Source: Melieria omissa
Taxonomy: Eukaryota; Arthropoda; Insecta; Diptera; Ulidiidae
Length of the DNA: 64,000 nucleotides
Reading direction: 5' to 3'
Assembly: GCA_963971225.1 (NCBI GenBank)
Contig: OZ020270.1
Coordinates: 29,325,123 to 29,389,122, forward strand
Every line of letters begins with the position of its first letter. Within the stretch, counting starts at the first letter, position 1. The translations under genes and the position numbers were made by a program. The notes under the pieces are model-generated. The model had not been told where the DNA came from. It ran no database searches and saw only the letters and a list, made by a program, of their open reading frames with translations. Below, in pieces: positions 20,011 to 31,845 of the stretch.

Positions 20011-20169
20011 CAGTGGCGGATTCAGGGGGGTGTTTTGGGGGTTGAAACCCCCCCCCCCCGAAATATTAGGATCGACATTAAAACTACATACAAATTAAAA
20101 GACAATTTATGAATATCAAAGAATTACTTTTTGAAACCCCCCCGAAATATTTTTCTGAATCCGCCCCTG
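20011..20169. mobile_element. hAT-type MITE, copy 3
   Basis: 159 bp, same family and orientation as copy 2, with exact 8-bp duplication CAGGCAGA (20003-20010, 20170-20177). It interrupts BEL pol just before the integrase region. Confidence 0.92.
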
Positions 20170-21462
20170 CAGGCAGAGCTGCAACGACTTTCGCCATTCA
20201 TTCAGGAGGTAGATATCAGTGGTCGGCTTTTTTCAATCCTGAGAGTTGGCGGTCGCATTTCCAACGCTGATTTATCATTCGAAGAAAAACACCCAGCACT
20301 TTTACCGAAAACCCATTGGTTCACTGGCCTTTACATTGAGTTCTTGCATCGCAAAAACCTGCATGCCGGAGCTAAAGTTTTACTCGGTCTTCTTCGACAG
20401 CGTTTATGGGTCGTCAATGCCCGGGAGATTGTGCGCAAAAGAGTTCGTAATTGTATTCATTGCTATCACTACAAGCCCAGGTTAATGGGTCAAATCATGG
20501 GCAATTTACCTTCCGACCGCGTAACCGCACGCATTCCATTTTCAGTGTGCGGGGTAGACTTTTGTGGCCCTTTTTTAACATCCTACCGGTTGCGAGGCAA
20601 AGCGCCTTATAAGACATATGCTGCAATTTTTGTCTGTTTCTCTTCGAAAGCCGTCCACGTGGAACTTGTGTCGGATCTTTCTACAAACGCCTTTTTGTTA
20701 TGTTTGAAACGTTTCATTTCCCGTCGTGGATTACCTTTGTGTTTATTTTGCGACAACGCAACTAATTTTGTAGGTGCCCATAACCGACTCAAAGAGTTTC
20801 AAGCCAAACATTTCAACAACAGCTCTCTCGATGCAGTCTTGCGCTACAGTAATGAGGTTGGGTTTGAATTTCGTTTTATTCCTCCTCGATCACCCCACTT
20901 TGGCGGACTTTGGGAGGCGGCGGTCAAATCAGCCAAAACTCTTTTAGTAAAAAACATGAGCCATACAAACTTGACCTTCGAAGAACTACAAACTCTTTTC
21001 GTAGAAATTGAAGCTATACTAAATTCGCGGCCAATCGTTGCTCTCTCAACTGACCCAAATGATGGTCCAGCACTTACGCCAGCTCATCTGTTAAATGGCA
21101 AACCACTTAAAACTCTACCTTCTGAGCATATTGAGGATGGTAGAAACATAACATATTTAACTCAGTTTCAACGAATCACTTTTTTGAAAAATCAATTTTG
21201 GCAGCAGTGGACACGAGACTACTTGCGAGAGCTGCAACATCGATCCAAATGGTGTAAGTCAGAAGATAATGTCAAGCTTGGACAAGTTGTACTTGTTCAT
21301 GAAGATAACTTGCCACCACAGCAATGGATTCTGGCTCGAATAATTGGTGTGATTCCGGGCTCTGATGGCAAGATTCGTGTAGTTGATCTACAAACTAAAA
21401 GGGGCACGATTCGGCGCTCAATCCACCGACTTGCTCCGTTACCCAATACAGAGGAGTGTTGA
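20170..21462 (+). pseudogene. BEL integrase
   Basis: The open stretch up to TGA 21462 carries the zinc region (HRKNLHAGAK to CIHC) and acidic residues in GVDFCGPF, FCDNATNF and GLWEAAVKSAK. The domain itself is uninterrupted but is detached from the rest of pol by the MITE and SINE. The C-terminal block SPHFGGLWEA is characteristic of BEL/Pao. Confidence 0.9.
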
Positions 21463-21489
21463 ACGTAGAACCTTTCAACGGGGGGAGTA

Positions 21490-21698
21490 TGTTGGGTGAG
21501 AGTGCCTTCCTATTATAAGATTAGTTTAAGCTATATGAGCACTGAAGCTCGCGCAAATAACTGATCTCTCTTTCTCAGAGCGCAAACATGACGCTTAGGC
21601 TAAGCTTCCTAAAAATGTTAGTTTTAGTACGGTCAAAGCAGCGAAATAAAGCAGACAGAAAAAATCAACATTTTAGAGTTTACTTTTCTGCACGCACA
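21490..21698 (+). repeat. BEL 3' LTR
   Basis: 209 bp, TGTTGGGTGAG...GCACA, preceded by the purine tract GGGGGGAGTA and followed by the ATACT duplication. Confidence 0.92.
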
Positions 21699-21920
21699 AT
21701 ACTTATGACGCTTTTTATCAACAACGTTTTTTTCCAATCAATTTTCTATAAACGTACTACAGAATGAAAGAAAAAAACAGATTATTTAATTTGCAAATAA
21801 TCATCGAACGCACAAGCAGGCCTTGCCCTGTTTTTGTATGGGGACTTTGCTTTCCGATTAATTCTGGGGCCTGGTTTGTCTTGTCGTCGAGTTGTCATGT
21901 CAGTGAGACTTAATCATATA

Positions 21921-22174
21921 CAGTCGTGCCTGGATATAGTGAACTAATTATTGCAAGGCCTGTTCACAGTATTGAGGTTGTTCACTATATCAAGGTTACA
22001 ATTTTTGTTCAAAAACTCGTTTATTTGCTCAAAATACCCTTTTTGTTTTTTGCTTAAAGTTGCTCTCAAAATTTTCTTCTTTTCTTTTCTTTAGAGGCTC
22101 CATGTCAAAATTTGGGTGTTCACTATATCGAGGTGTTCACTATATAGGTTGTTCACTATACCCAGACACGACTG
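21921..22174. mobile_element. pogo/Tc1-type MITE
   Basis: A 254-bp element, CAGTCGTGCCTGGATATAG to CTATACCCAGACACGACTG, flanked by TA on both sides. GTTCACTATA-type units repeat inside. A right-half relic of the same family lies at 44662-44735. Confidence 0.85.
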
Positions 22175-22309
22175 TATGTATTTTGTTAGAATTTTAGATT
22201 TTTTGGTGGGAAAATCGCTTTATTTTAGAATATTTTTAGAATGGAAACTGTAGAAATTGAAAAGGATTAAAGTATTAAAGCTGTAAAAAGAGTAAATTTT
22301 AGAAAAAAT

Positions 22310-22873
22310 TTGTATATTATATTATATTATATTATATTATATTATATTATATTATATTATATTATATTATATTATATTATATTATATTATATTATATTAT
22401 ATTATATTATATTATATTATATTATATTATATTATATTATATTATATTATATTATATTATATTATATTATATTATATTATATTATATTATATTATATTAT
22501 ATTATATTATATTATATTATATTATATTATATTATATTATATTATATTATATTATATTATATTATATTATATTATATTATATTATATTATATTATATTAT
22601 ATTATATTATATTATATTATATTATATTATATTATATTATATTATATTATATTATATTATATTATATTATATTATATTATATTATATTATATTATATTAT
22701 ATTATATTATATTATATTATATTATATTATATTATATTATATTATATTATATTATATTATATTATATTATATTATATTATATTATATTATATTATATTAT
22801 ATTATATTATATTATATTATATTATATTATATTATATTATATTATATTATATTATATTATATTATATTATATT
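22310..22873. repeat. pentanucleotide (TATAT)n array, left
   Basis: About 112 nearly perfect tandem copies of a 5-bp unit. All long open frames here are repeat translations. It abuts the 3' end of the minus-strand R4-like element. Confidence 0.98.
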
Positions 22874-23681
22874 TCGGCGTATTTATTTTGGATGTTGTGG
22901 TCACTGGGTATGCTAATTTCTATTAAGTATATTATTTTATGTGTTTTGACTATGAGTGTTATGTCCGGTCTATTGTGTGGTATTGTTTTATCTGTGTGTA
23001 TTGTTTTGTCCCAGTAGATTTTAGTGTGGTCATTTTCTAGTATTGTTTCAGGTTTATATTTACAATATGGGTCGTTGTTTTCTATGAGTTTGTATTTCTG
23101 TGATATAAGTTGGTGTATTATTTTTGCGGCTGTATTATGTCTTTCTGTATATTGTGTTCCTGTCAGCATCGGACATCCATTGATTATATGTTCTATTGTC
23201 TCTGTATGAAGGCTACATCGTCTGCATTTATCGGTCGTTATGGTGTTGTCTGTTTTTATATATTTTAGGAAGTTTCTTGTGGGTATTATTTGATCTTGTA
23301 TTGCTATTATTTGTCCTTCTATTTCCGGTTGTAATTCACCTCGATTAAGCCATGTATATGTGTTATCTTTATCTATGTTTTTGCTTTGCATTATGTGTGG
23401 CAAAGCATGTAGCTCCTTTCCTGCCCATTGTGTCTTTTTTTCTTCTATTGATTGTATGTTGTATTGTTTATCCAGATTACTGAGATGGAGTGGTGTGTAT
23501 TGTTCATCGACTTTAACTATGGCAGCATGTAGGGATTCATCACTTTGTTGGAAGTAATATCTTGGTTTTATAATTTGTTTATTGTGTAAGTTTTGTATAT
23601 CGGTGAGCCCTCGCCCTCCTGATTTCCGTGGTAAGGTGATTCTTTGTTTACACGATCTAGGGTGTAGTTTGTCATATCTTG
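22867..23681 (-). pseudogene. R4-like ORF, finger and endonuclease end
   Basis: The minus strand encodes RSCKQRITLPRKSGGRGL, a CCHC finger (CRRC...H...C near 23200) and the endonuclease core RPDITLI, YLIEISIPSDHN, KYAEI. The stop codon TAA is formed by the first bases of the adjacent pentamer array. Related proteins usually continue past this point, so the C-terminus looks shortened or fused to its target. Confidence 0.75.
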
Positions 23682-23683
23682 TA

Positions 23684-24975
23684 ACACTTCGTTCAATAAT
23701 GTGTGCGACTAACTAATTAAAACACATTTTTTTGCCAAAATTCGTTTTTATTCATCAACATAGTCCCCTTTTAGGGAGATACAATCATTCCAACGCTTTT
23801 CCAATCTTTCGATACCGCCTTTGTAGAACGATTTTTCTTTGCCTTCAAAATAGGCGTTAGTTTCGGCGATTACTTCATCATTTGAGCCAAATCTCTTACC
23901 ACGGAGCATCTTTTTGAGGTCTGCGAAGAGCCAGTAGTCGCTGGGGGCCAGATCTGGAGAATACGGGGCATGAGGAAGCAATTCGAAGCCCAATTCATGC
24001 ATTTTTGCCATCGTTTTCATCGACTTGTGACACGGTGCATTGTCTTGGTGAAACAACAGTTTTTTCTTCTTCATATGGGGCCGCCTAATCGCGATTTCTT
24101 CTTTCAAACGTTCCAACAACGCTATATAATAGTCGCTATTGATTGTTTTCCCTTTCTCAAGATAGTCGATGAATATTATTCCGTGCACATCCCAAAATAC
24201 TGACGCCATAACCTTGCCAGCCGATGTTTGTGCCTTTGGACGCTTTGGGCGGCTTTCACCGGTTGCATGCCACTCAGCAGACTGCCGATTTGACTCTGGA
24301 GTGAAATGGTGGATCCATGTTTCATCCATTGTGATGTTCCGACGCAAAAACTCCGACTTGTTGCGCGTAAACATGTCCAAACAGCTCTTTGAATCATCGA
24401 TTCGTTGTTGTTTTTGCTCCGGTGTGAGCAAACGCGGCACCCATTTCGAAAACACCTTTTTCATAACCAAATGTTGGTGTATTATGGTGTGTACACTGCC
24501 TGCTGATATCTTTAGAATGTCAGCAATCTCCCCCACTTTCACTTTACGGTCGGACATAATGATTTTCTGTGTTTTTTCAACGTTTTCCGGAATAACAGCG
24601 TCATTTGGCCGTCCAGTAGATGGAATGTCATCGGTGTCTGTACGACCACGTTTGAATTCGGCATACCAATAACAAATGGTTCTTTTTGATGGAGCAGAGT
24701 CCGAATAATGTTTTTCAAGCCATTCCTGGCATTGAACAGTATTTTTTTCATTAAAAAACAATGATAAATCAGCACACGGAATTGCTTTGAATTCATTTTT
24801 TTTGAAAACTCAAAAGTAGTGTCACTTAAAGCACTGTAACTTGTAAACTAATGGTCGGATTGACATATAATTTTGACAGTAAGCCTAAAAAGGTTCACAA
24901 TTTCGAAAAAAAATATTTATTTAGTATTAGTGCCGCCATCTATGTGTCAGTCACACACATTATTGAACGAAGTGT
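23684..24975 (-). mobile_element. mariner transposon
   Basis: 1292 bp with TIRs of about 27 bp (ACACTTCGTTCAATAATGTG...), one mismatch, and TA duplications at 23682 and 24976. Precise removal would rejoin the host retroelement frame, confirming the boundaries. Confidence 0.95.
23748..24796 (-). pseudogene. mariner transposase, one frameshift
   Basis: A mariner-family transposase with the D,D34D catalytic triad: MDETWIHH, FHQDNAPCH and YSPDLAPSDYW. The C-terminal 337 residues are open (23748-24761). The expected start, ATG at 24796 (MNSKQFRVLIYH), is in another frame. The switch occurs at a seven-A run near 24750 within the N-terminal DNA-binding region, consistent with a one-base slippage. 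Everything else is intact. Confidence 0.9.
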
Positions 24976-24977
24976 TA

Positions 24978-26620
24978 AGTTGTTGGCGGGTGAGTCTTTC
25001 TAGGTCTTCAATGTCGGTTTTTGTCCAGTTTATTATCCCGAAAGAATATGTCAGGATGGCTATGGCGTATGTGTTTATTGCTTTAAAGAGATTTCTTGAG
25101 TTGAGGTATGATTTTAGTAATTGTTTTAAGCGAGTATTGTAATTTTGTTTTAGTTCGGTTGTAATTTTGCTGTGGTCTATATTTGTATTTTGTTGAAAGC
25201 CGAGGTATTTGTATGTCTCATGTTGTAGGTTGCTCATTATTTCATCGTTGACTGTGATTGTTGTGTTTTCATCCTTCCAAATTCCTTTATTAATGTGTAG
25301 CGTTTTGCATTTTGAGATGCCAAATTCCATTTTCATGTCATTTGTTATTGTTTCAACCGTTTCTATTAGTTTTTGTAGTTGTCTAATGTTACCAGCATAT
25401 AGTTTGATGTCGTCCATGTATAAAAGATGATTGATTTTGTGTTTTTGTTCTTTTTATGGATAATATTAAAGCCGTATGGTGTATTGTTTAGTGAGTTTGA
25501 TAGTGGATTAAGGCACATACAAAACCATAGAGCGTTTAGCGAGTCACCTTGGAAGATTCCGCGTCTTATCGTTATTGGCTCTGTAGTTATGTCAGTCGTG
25601 GTTGTCCTTAAGTTTATAGTTGTTTTCCAGTGTTTTATTGCTTGTGTTAGAAAGTTTCGGATAATTGGATGGATTTTGTAGATCTGCAATATGTCTATGA
25701 GGGAACTATGAGGTATCGAGTCGAACGCTTTTTTGTAGTCTATGTAGGACATGTGTAGGTTTCTCTGTTGTTTCGTTGCTTGTTTTAGTATTGCAGAGTC
25801 TATTATTAATTGTTTTTTACACCCTTGGCTTCCCTTCCGACATCCTTTCTGTTCGGTGGTAAGTATATTCTGTGTGGTCAGGTGAGTGTCTATTTTGTAG
25901 GCAATCACTGCAGTCATAATTTTGCATAGGGTGGGGAGGCAGGTGATCGGTCTATAGTTAGCTGGGTTATTTGTGTCTTGGTTTTTTGGTTTAATGTAGG
26001 TTCTTCCTTCCGTCAACGTTGTAGGTAGTTTGTGTGGATCTCTTATTGCTTCATTTATTAATCGTAGTAGAGTGTGATGGAGTGTGGTTAGTTTTTTGTA
26101 CCAAAAATTTTGTATGAGGTCATTGCCGGGGCATTTCCAGATATGTGTTTTTTATTATTGTTAGTAGTTCCTCTGTAGTTACCATGTAGTCTTCCTGTGG
26201 TGTAATGTTTTGGCATCTAAGTGCTTCTTCCTTAATATATGGGCTATCTTTATTGAATTCTTGTGGTTCTGCCCAGACTTTTTTCCAAAATTCCTCTATT
26301 TCTTCTTTGGAAGGTGTGTCTTTTATACAGTGTTGGGGTTCGTTAAGTTGTCTGTAAAATAGTTTTTCGTTTTGTATGAATGTTCTGTTTTGTATTCTTC
26401 GAGTCTTTGATTCAATGTATCTGCGCAGTCTTGCAGCATATACGGCAAGTTTTTGTTTCGTGGTGTCTATTATTTCATTAAAGGTTCTGTTTACATGTTC
26501 AGGTTTAGCTTTTATCATTTCTATGTGTTTTATTAAGTGTTTGGATCTATTACCTTTGTTATATTGCGTTAGTCGTCCAAGATCTTTTCTTATTGCATTG
26601 ATTTTATTTTCTATTCGCAT
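24978..26620 (-). pseudogene. R4-like reverse transcriptase, frameshifted
   Basis: Blocks in order from the N side: 26120-26620 (pre-RT, EEIEEFWKKVW), 25366-26016 (NPANYRPITCLPTLCK, SYIDYKKAFDSIPH, RRGIFQGDSL) and 24978-25417 (YMDDIKLYAGN, the active site, then the thumb). Single-base frameshifts lie near 26130 and 25425, both next to A-rich runs, so the ORF is no longer functional. Confidence 0.85.
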
Positions 26621-26712
26621 TTTCCATTTTGGTTTGTTTTGATTTTTGGTTTTGGTTGGTTTTTTGTGCTTTGGTTATTGCATGTAAGGATTGTATTTGC
26701 TGCTGTATATTA

Positions 26713-29700
26713 AGGTGGGTCGCACTCCATACAAAATAAAAATCACGTTTCAGTCACCACCTAAAAATAAAATTCAGAGTGTTTAATGACTATTTGGAAA
26801 ATATTGCGATTCTGAGGTAAGCCAATTGTGAGCGGTTTTGCTTCAAAAATACCTCTAATTATCATGTTTTTTGGGTGTAACTTTTTTGTTGTTGGACATT
26901 TTCGAATAATTTTAGATAAACCTTCAGGAGTTCTTGGATTGCACATATTTTGTAAAAATTTTTTTTGTTAATTTATTGAGTTCTGGAAGTTTTAATACCG
27001 TTTTTTAGTGCTTTTTCGTAAAGACTTCAAGAAATATTATTATAACTCCGCCAATTTTTCTCGTATGTCAACACATAATATGTCGTTTTGAAGGGTTTCC
27101 ATACAGCTACTAAGCTCATTATTGGTCTTTGTAACCTTACTTTATATTATATTTTTTTTTTAAATTTTTGTGTTTAGTAATTCAAATATTTTTTAAAGTT
27201 ACTATTTAAAACTATATTTATCGCCAAAATTTTTGCAAATTTTTACACTTATTAAAAAGCGCTAATCATTACCTTTCAAATGATATCAAAATTATGCATA
27301 TCCGAAAGTTAGTTAGCCTCTATATTTGTATTTCTGTGAGACTCCACTACAAAATGAGTTCACTCCATTTAAAAATGTTCAAAGTTGATCCCACCACCAT
27401 TGATTTTGATAACACTTAATACGGTGATCGAACTCTACATAGAGCTCTAATGACCAAATTTCAGTTATTTTTCACTACTTTTATCCCCTTTAATATCAGC
27501 AAATATTAGTTTGCATCATTGGATGCACATAATTGGATACACATTATTCTTTTGTAACGGTTTTTTTTATTTGACTGAAGAATATTTGATACGACAAAGC
27601 TTACTACGATTACAAACACAAAAATACAACAACAAGTGCTACATTCCGACATTGTTATTGAATATTGATCAGCTGTGTTGTTCTGCTACACTTTCAGTGC
27701 AACTTTGTAAAAGTAGTATGCAAAGAAATAATATGTTTCGTATACTTCGTTATTTCTTCTTCGTTCAGACTTCAAGAAGTGTTAATATAACTCCGCCATT
27801 TTTAATCGTTTGTCGTTATTTCTTTACTAAATTAAAAGACAATGTTTATCGTTCCACGAAAATTCAATCAAAATAAGTTGCCTACAAAAAGTGACGTAAT
27901 TGAACATTTCTTGTTTCTCCACGGTAAAAATCGATCAATTGCTTTGTCCAAACTTTATACTGAGACAATAAAAGAAATTCTAAAATTATGGGAGAGTGCA
28001 CAAATTCCCACCATTGGTAAAAGTGCTATTCGGAAAAAACTAGATAACCTTACAAAATCTTATCGTACTGTTAAGGAAATAAAGGAAATTTTAATGTAGA
28101 CGAGTGGAACACTCTTTTTCCAATATGCACCTGTAAATGTGGTCTTAATTTAAATAAGTCCTGCAAATGCCTAGAAAACCTAAAAATGCCATTGCATGCC
28201 TGGGAGATTAATAATGATCAGGATGGGCGGAGGATGCGGTCGCTGGGTTTGAGGTCGAACATACGGCCAAGCTCAATAAGTTCTACATCGGAGGTTGCCG
28301 ATATTGATGAAGAGTATACCGTAGAAATGTCACCCGATTCCCCAACGTCATTCGGTGATGTAAGTGAAAATGCCCAAACCCCATTACACATTTCGAGGAT
28401 TTCCCTACCAACATTCAGCCATGCATTAGATCGCGCTGGTGTCTCAAATCGTTTTGGAGCGTTGTTGGCAACAACTTTGCTGAAAGACCTAAACATTTCA
28501 GATGTTATTATAGACAAAAACAAGATTAGAAGGGAGCGCCTTGCAGCCCGAGCAAAAGCCATTTGTGACATTAAATGCAATGATCTACTTAAGTGTATTT
28601 CATTTGATGGCAAAAGAGAGAAAAGTTTGAAGCAGATTGTTGTCGATAACAAGCCACGCAATATAAAACTAACCGAAGAACATATCACCATAGTACAAGA
28701 ACCCAATTCTCGATATATTGGATATTTTACACCCTTTAATTGTACTGGTACCGGTATAGCGTCTGGAATTCTAAACTTTCTAAAAGCAGAGGGAATTTCG
28801 TGGGAACATTTAGTAGCTGTTAATTGCGATGGTACAAGCACTAATACTGGCAAACATAGTGGAGCAATTTGCTCATTGGAAAAAGAGTTGCAACACCCGC
28901 TGCAGTGGTTTTTTTGCCTATTCCACTTCAATGAATTGTCGTTTACCGCATTATTGAAAGAGCTCGGAGGAAAGCCAACTGGACCTCAAAACTGGCCAGG
29001 GAAAATTGGACAAACTTTACTTGGATGCGAAAATATTCCGGTATTTTTTTTAATTTTACTCATTGTTTAATATGTCTTATCGTCTATATGTATATTTCTG
29101 TATTCCCGTTTTATAAGGTTACTCCTAATTTTGTTCCGATTCAGATGGGAGAAATGCCGGAAAATATTGATGGGTGGATTCTGAGAGCTGATCAAAAATA
29201 TCTTTACGATATGGTTCGATCCGTAGACAGTGGGCTATGTGATTCACATTTGGCAAGTATTAAGCCAGGACCGCTCAATCTGTCTCGGTGGTTAACAACA
29301 GCGTCGAGAATTCTCCGCTTATATGTGACGAAGCCAACTGCTTCAGATGAATTAAAGAAGCTGGCGATTTTCATTATGAAAATATATGCACCCTTTTGGT
29401 TTTTAGTAAAAAGAGAGCCGCAAGCTGTTAAGGGTAGTCGTCACTTATTTACATATATTAGATGGACACGTCAAATGCCTCAAGACGTACAAAGAATAAT
29501 TCACCGTTCAATCCAGATAAACGGCTTTAATGCCCACCCAGAAAACATTTTGTTATCAATGATTACGGATGAGAACAAAGATATACGAACAGAGGGTTAT
29601 AAAAGAATTTTCGACTATAGAAATAATGGTGATCAAGGAACTCGTAAATTTGTAGTGCCAAAAATATTGTTCGACTGTGTATCGTATACTAATATGATTT

Positions 29701-30910
29701 CTTGGGATGAGGTTGGGCCGTTAACGGAGCCACCATGCATTCAATTCTACTCGCAAGAGTATTTGTTGCAGTGCTGTAATTCTGCAAATGTTATTGAAAT
29801 CCCAGGTAAATTATAATTGTGACCAAGTGAGACATATTGATTAAATTTAAGAAATAATTTCAGATTTTCCCTGCCAATCGCAAGCCACTGAACGATTTGT
29901 TCACGTTGTGAGTCAATCGAGCTTATCTGTTGTCGACAAAAATCGTCCAGCGCACATTGCTAGTAAAATTGTGTCGCGTAAGAGATATGCACATCTCGAT
30001 TCTCGCAAAAATCTTTTGTAAATATAGTTTTATTTTCAAAAACATAATAAATTAAACAAGCATAGCATTGTATTTATTTTGCTTTATTTAAACATTTATT
30101 TTTTTATGAATGTATTTCATTCACATTCACAATTCTACTATTTTATAGAACTGAAAGTATCAAACAGTCACACAAAAACACAAATATCGAGGTCATCTAC
30201 TTTCGGATACACATAATTAGGAATCAATGGTGGTGGGATCAACTTTGAACATTTTTAAATGGAGTGAACTCATTTTGTAGTGGAGTCTCACAGAAATACA
30301 AATATAGAGGCTAACTAACTTTCGGATATGCATAATTTTGATATCATTTGAAAGGTAATGATTAGCGCTTTTTAATAAGTGTAAAAATTTGCAAAAATTT
30401 TGGCGATAAATATAGTTTTAAATGGTAACTTTAAGAAATATTTGAATTACTAAACACAAAAATTAAAAAAAAAAATATAATATAAAGTAAGGTTACAAAG
30501 AACAATAATGAGCTTAGTAGCTGTATGGAAACCCTTCAAAACGACATATTATGTGTTGACATACGAGAAAAATTGGCGGAGTTATAATAATATTTCTTGA
30601 AGTCTTTACGAAAAAGCACTAAAAAACGGTATTAAAACTTCCAGAACTCAATAAATTAACAAAAAAAATTTTTACAAAATATGTGCAATCCAAGAACTCC
30701 TGAAGGTTTATCTAACCAAAAAAAATTATTCGAAAATGTCCAACAACAAAAAAGTTACACCCAAAAAACATGATAATTAGAGGTATTTTTGAAGCAAAAC
30801 CGCTCACAATTGGCTTACCTCAGAATCGCAATATTTTCCAAATAGTCATTAAACACTCTGAATTTTATTTTTAGGTGGTGACAACACCAATTTTTTTTCG
30901 CGACCCACCT
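26713..30910 (+). mobile_element. 4.2 kb DNA transposon with long TIRs
   Basis: Ends AGGTGGGTCGC with TA on both sides (26711-26712, 30911-30912). Subterminal inverted repeats of about 600-650 bp (26755-27405 against 30220-30873) enclose one multi-exon transposase-like gene on the plus strand. Left and right arms are highly similar. The superfamily is not one I can name with confidence. Confidence 0.85.
27842..30021 (+). pseudogene. transposase-like gene with two introns
   Basis: Exon 1 begins at ATG 27842 and runs to 29040, exon 2 spans 29145-29805, and exon 3 spans 29864-30021 ending TAA. Introns of 104 and 58 bp have GT/AG ends, and the joins keep the frame. A single frameshift lies near 28085. 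Motifs include CTCKCG...CKC, ISFDGKR-like SFDGKR, VAVNCDGTSTNTG, CLFHFNELSF, SRWLTTASRILRLYV and AHPENILLSM. This resembles a widespread, poorly described arthropod and cnidarian transposon protein with a probable DDE core. Function as transposase is inferred from the TIR context. Confidence 0.7.
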
Positions 30911-31023
30911 TACTGTATATGTGATGAGTTGTATGTCTGTAAGATTATGAATTGTGTCTACATATGTTGGGAGTATTTCCTTGTTCATTATTTGAATTAA
31001 TTTTGGGGTGTTTTTGTTGAATT

Positions 31024-31440
31024 TTATTTTGGTAGGTAGTTTCTGTTATTTGGGTTTGTTCCTTGCCATTTTATAATGTTTGCTTGCATTTCTACTTGCA
31101 GCTGTGATTTTATTTCGTTGGAGTTTGGGTCATTTTCGGTAGTAATTGTGGTAGCTTGGTTTGATGTAGCTGTCTTTGCCTGCCTTTGTGGTTGCTGGTT
31201 GTCCTGGCAAAACAGCTCCGGCAGTGTGGGGAGTTCCGTTTTCGGTGCTAGGGTCGGTATAGGGGCCGAGCAGTTGATTCCCGCGTCGTTCTCGGCCATT
31301 ACGACGCTCGTCCGAGGCTTGACTTTGTAGTCTTGGAACCAGTGGTACACATCGGTTGGTGGTTGGCCAGGGCCGATGGTTGACTAGGGACCACGGGGTT
31401 GTTATGCCCGTCATTCCTATTTTGGAATGCCCATGCGGGT
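31024..31440 (-). pseudogene. R4-like element, 5' region and N-terminal ORF
   Basis: A minus-strand frame (31024-31350) with a likely start MAENDAGINC encodes a Pro/Thr/Gln-rich N-terminal segment. The 5' leader touches the right pentamer array at 31440. The frame continues at 30913-31020 up to the 4.2 kb insertion. No Myb or zinc-finger motif could be confirmed. Confidence 0.5.
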
Positions 31441-31442
31441 AT

Positions 31443-31845
31443 GTTATATTATATTATATTATATTATATTATATTATATTATATTATATTATATTATATT
31501 ATATTATATTATATTATATTATATTATATTATATTATATTATATTATATTATATTATATTATATTATATTATATTATATTATATTATATTATATTATATT
31601 ATATTATATTATATTATATTATATTATATTATATTATATTATATTATATTATATTATATTATATTATATTATATTATATTATATTATATTATATTATATT
31701 ATATTATATTATATTATATTATATTATATTATATTATATTATATTATATTATATTATATTATATTATATTATATTATATTATATTATATTATATTATATT
31801 ATATTATATTATATTATATTATATTATATTATATTATATTATATT
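31443..31845. repeat. pentanucleotide (TATAT)n array, right
   Basis: About 80 copies of the same unit and phase type as the left array. Confidence 0.98.

Larger units (their letters stand above)
5841..21698 (+). mobile_element. BEL/Pao LTR retrotransposon with nested insertions
   Basis: LTRs of about 210 bp (TGTTGGG...CACA) are bounded by the 5-bp target duplication ATACT (5836-5840 and 21699-21703). A tRNA-type primer site follows the 5' LTR and a purine tract precedes the 3' LTR. The gag-pol order (gag, CCHC, protease, YVDD reverse transcriptase, RNase H, integrase) is BEL/Pao. The 15.9 kb length results from a MITE, a palindromic element holding an errantivirus, two hAT MITEs and a SINE. 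After removing the inserts the LTRs differ by a few substitutions and a 6-bp indel. Confidence 0.9.
22874..31440 (-). mobile_element. R4/Dong-like non-LTR retrotransposon inside a pentamer array
   Basis: A minus-strand retroelement with reverse transcriptase, a CCHC finger and a C-terminal restriction-like endonuclease. It is bounded on both sides by the same (TATAT)n repeat in the same orientation. Removing a mariner (23684-24975) and a 4.2 kb transposon (26713-30910) leaves about 3.1 kb. R4/Dong elements are known to favour simple repeats such as TAA. Clade assignment is by domain architecture only. Confidence 0.75.

Noticed and set aside
22310..23017. 235-aa open frame of repeated YIILY units (also at 31356-31927)
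   Set aside because: Pure translation of the pentanucleotide array; all frames are open.
24169..24672. 167-aa plus-strand open frame
   Set aside because: Antisense shadow of the mariner transposase.
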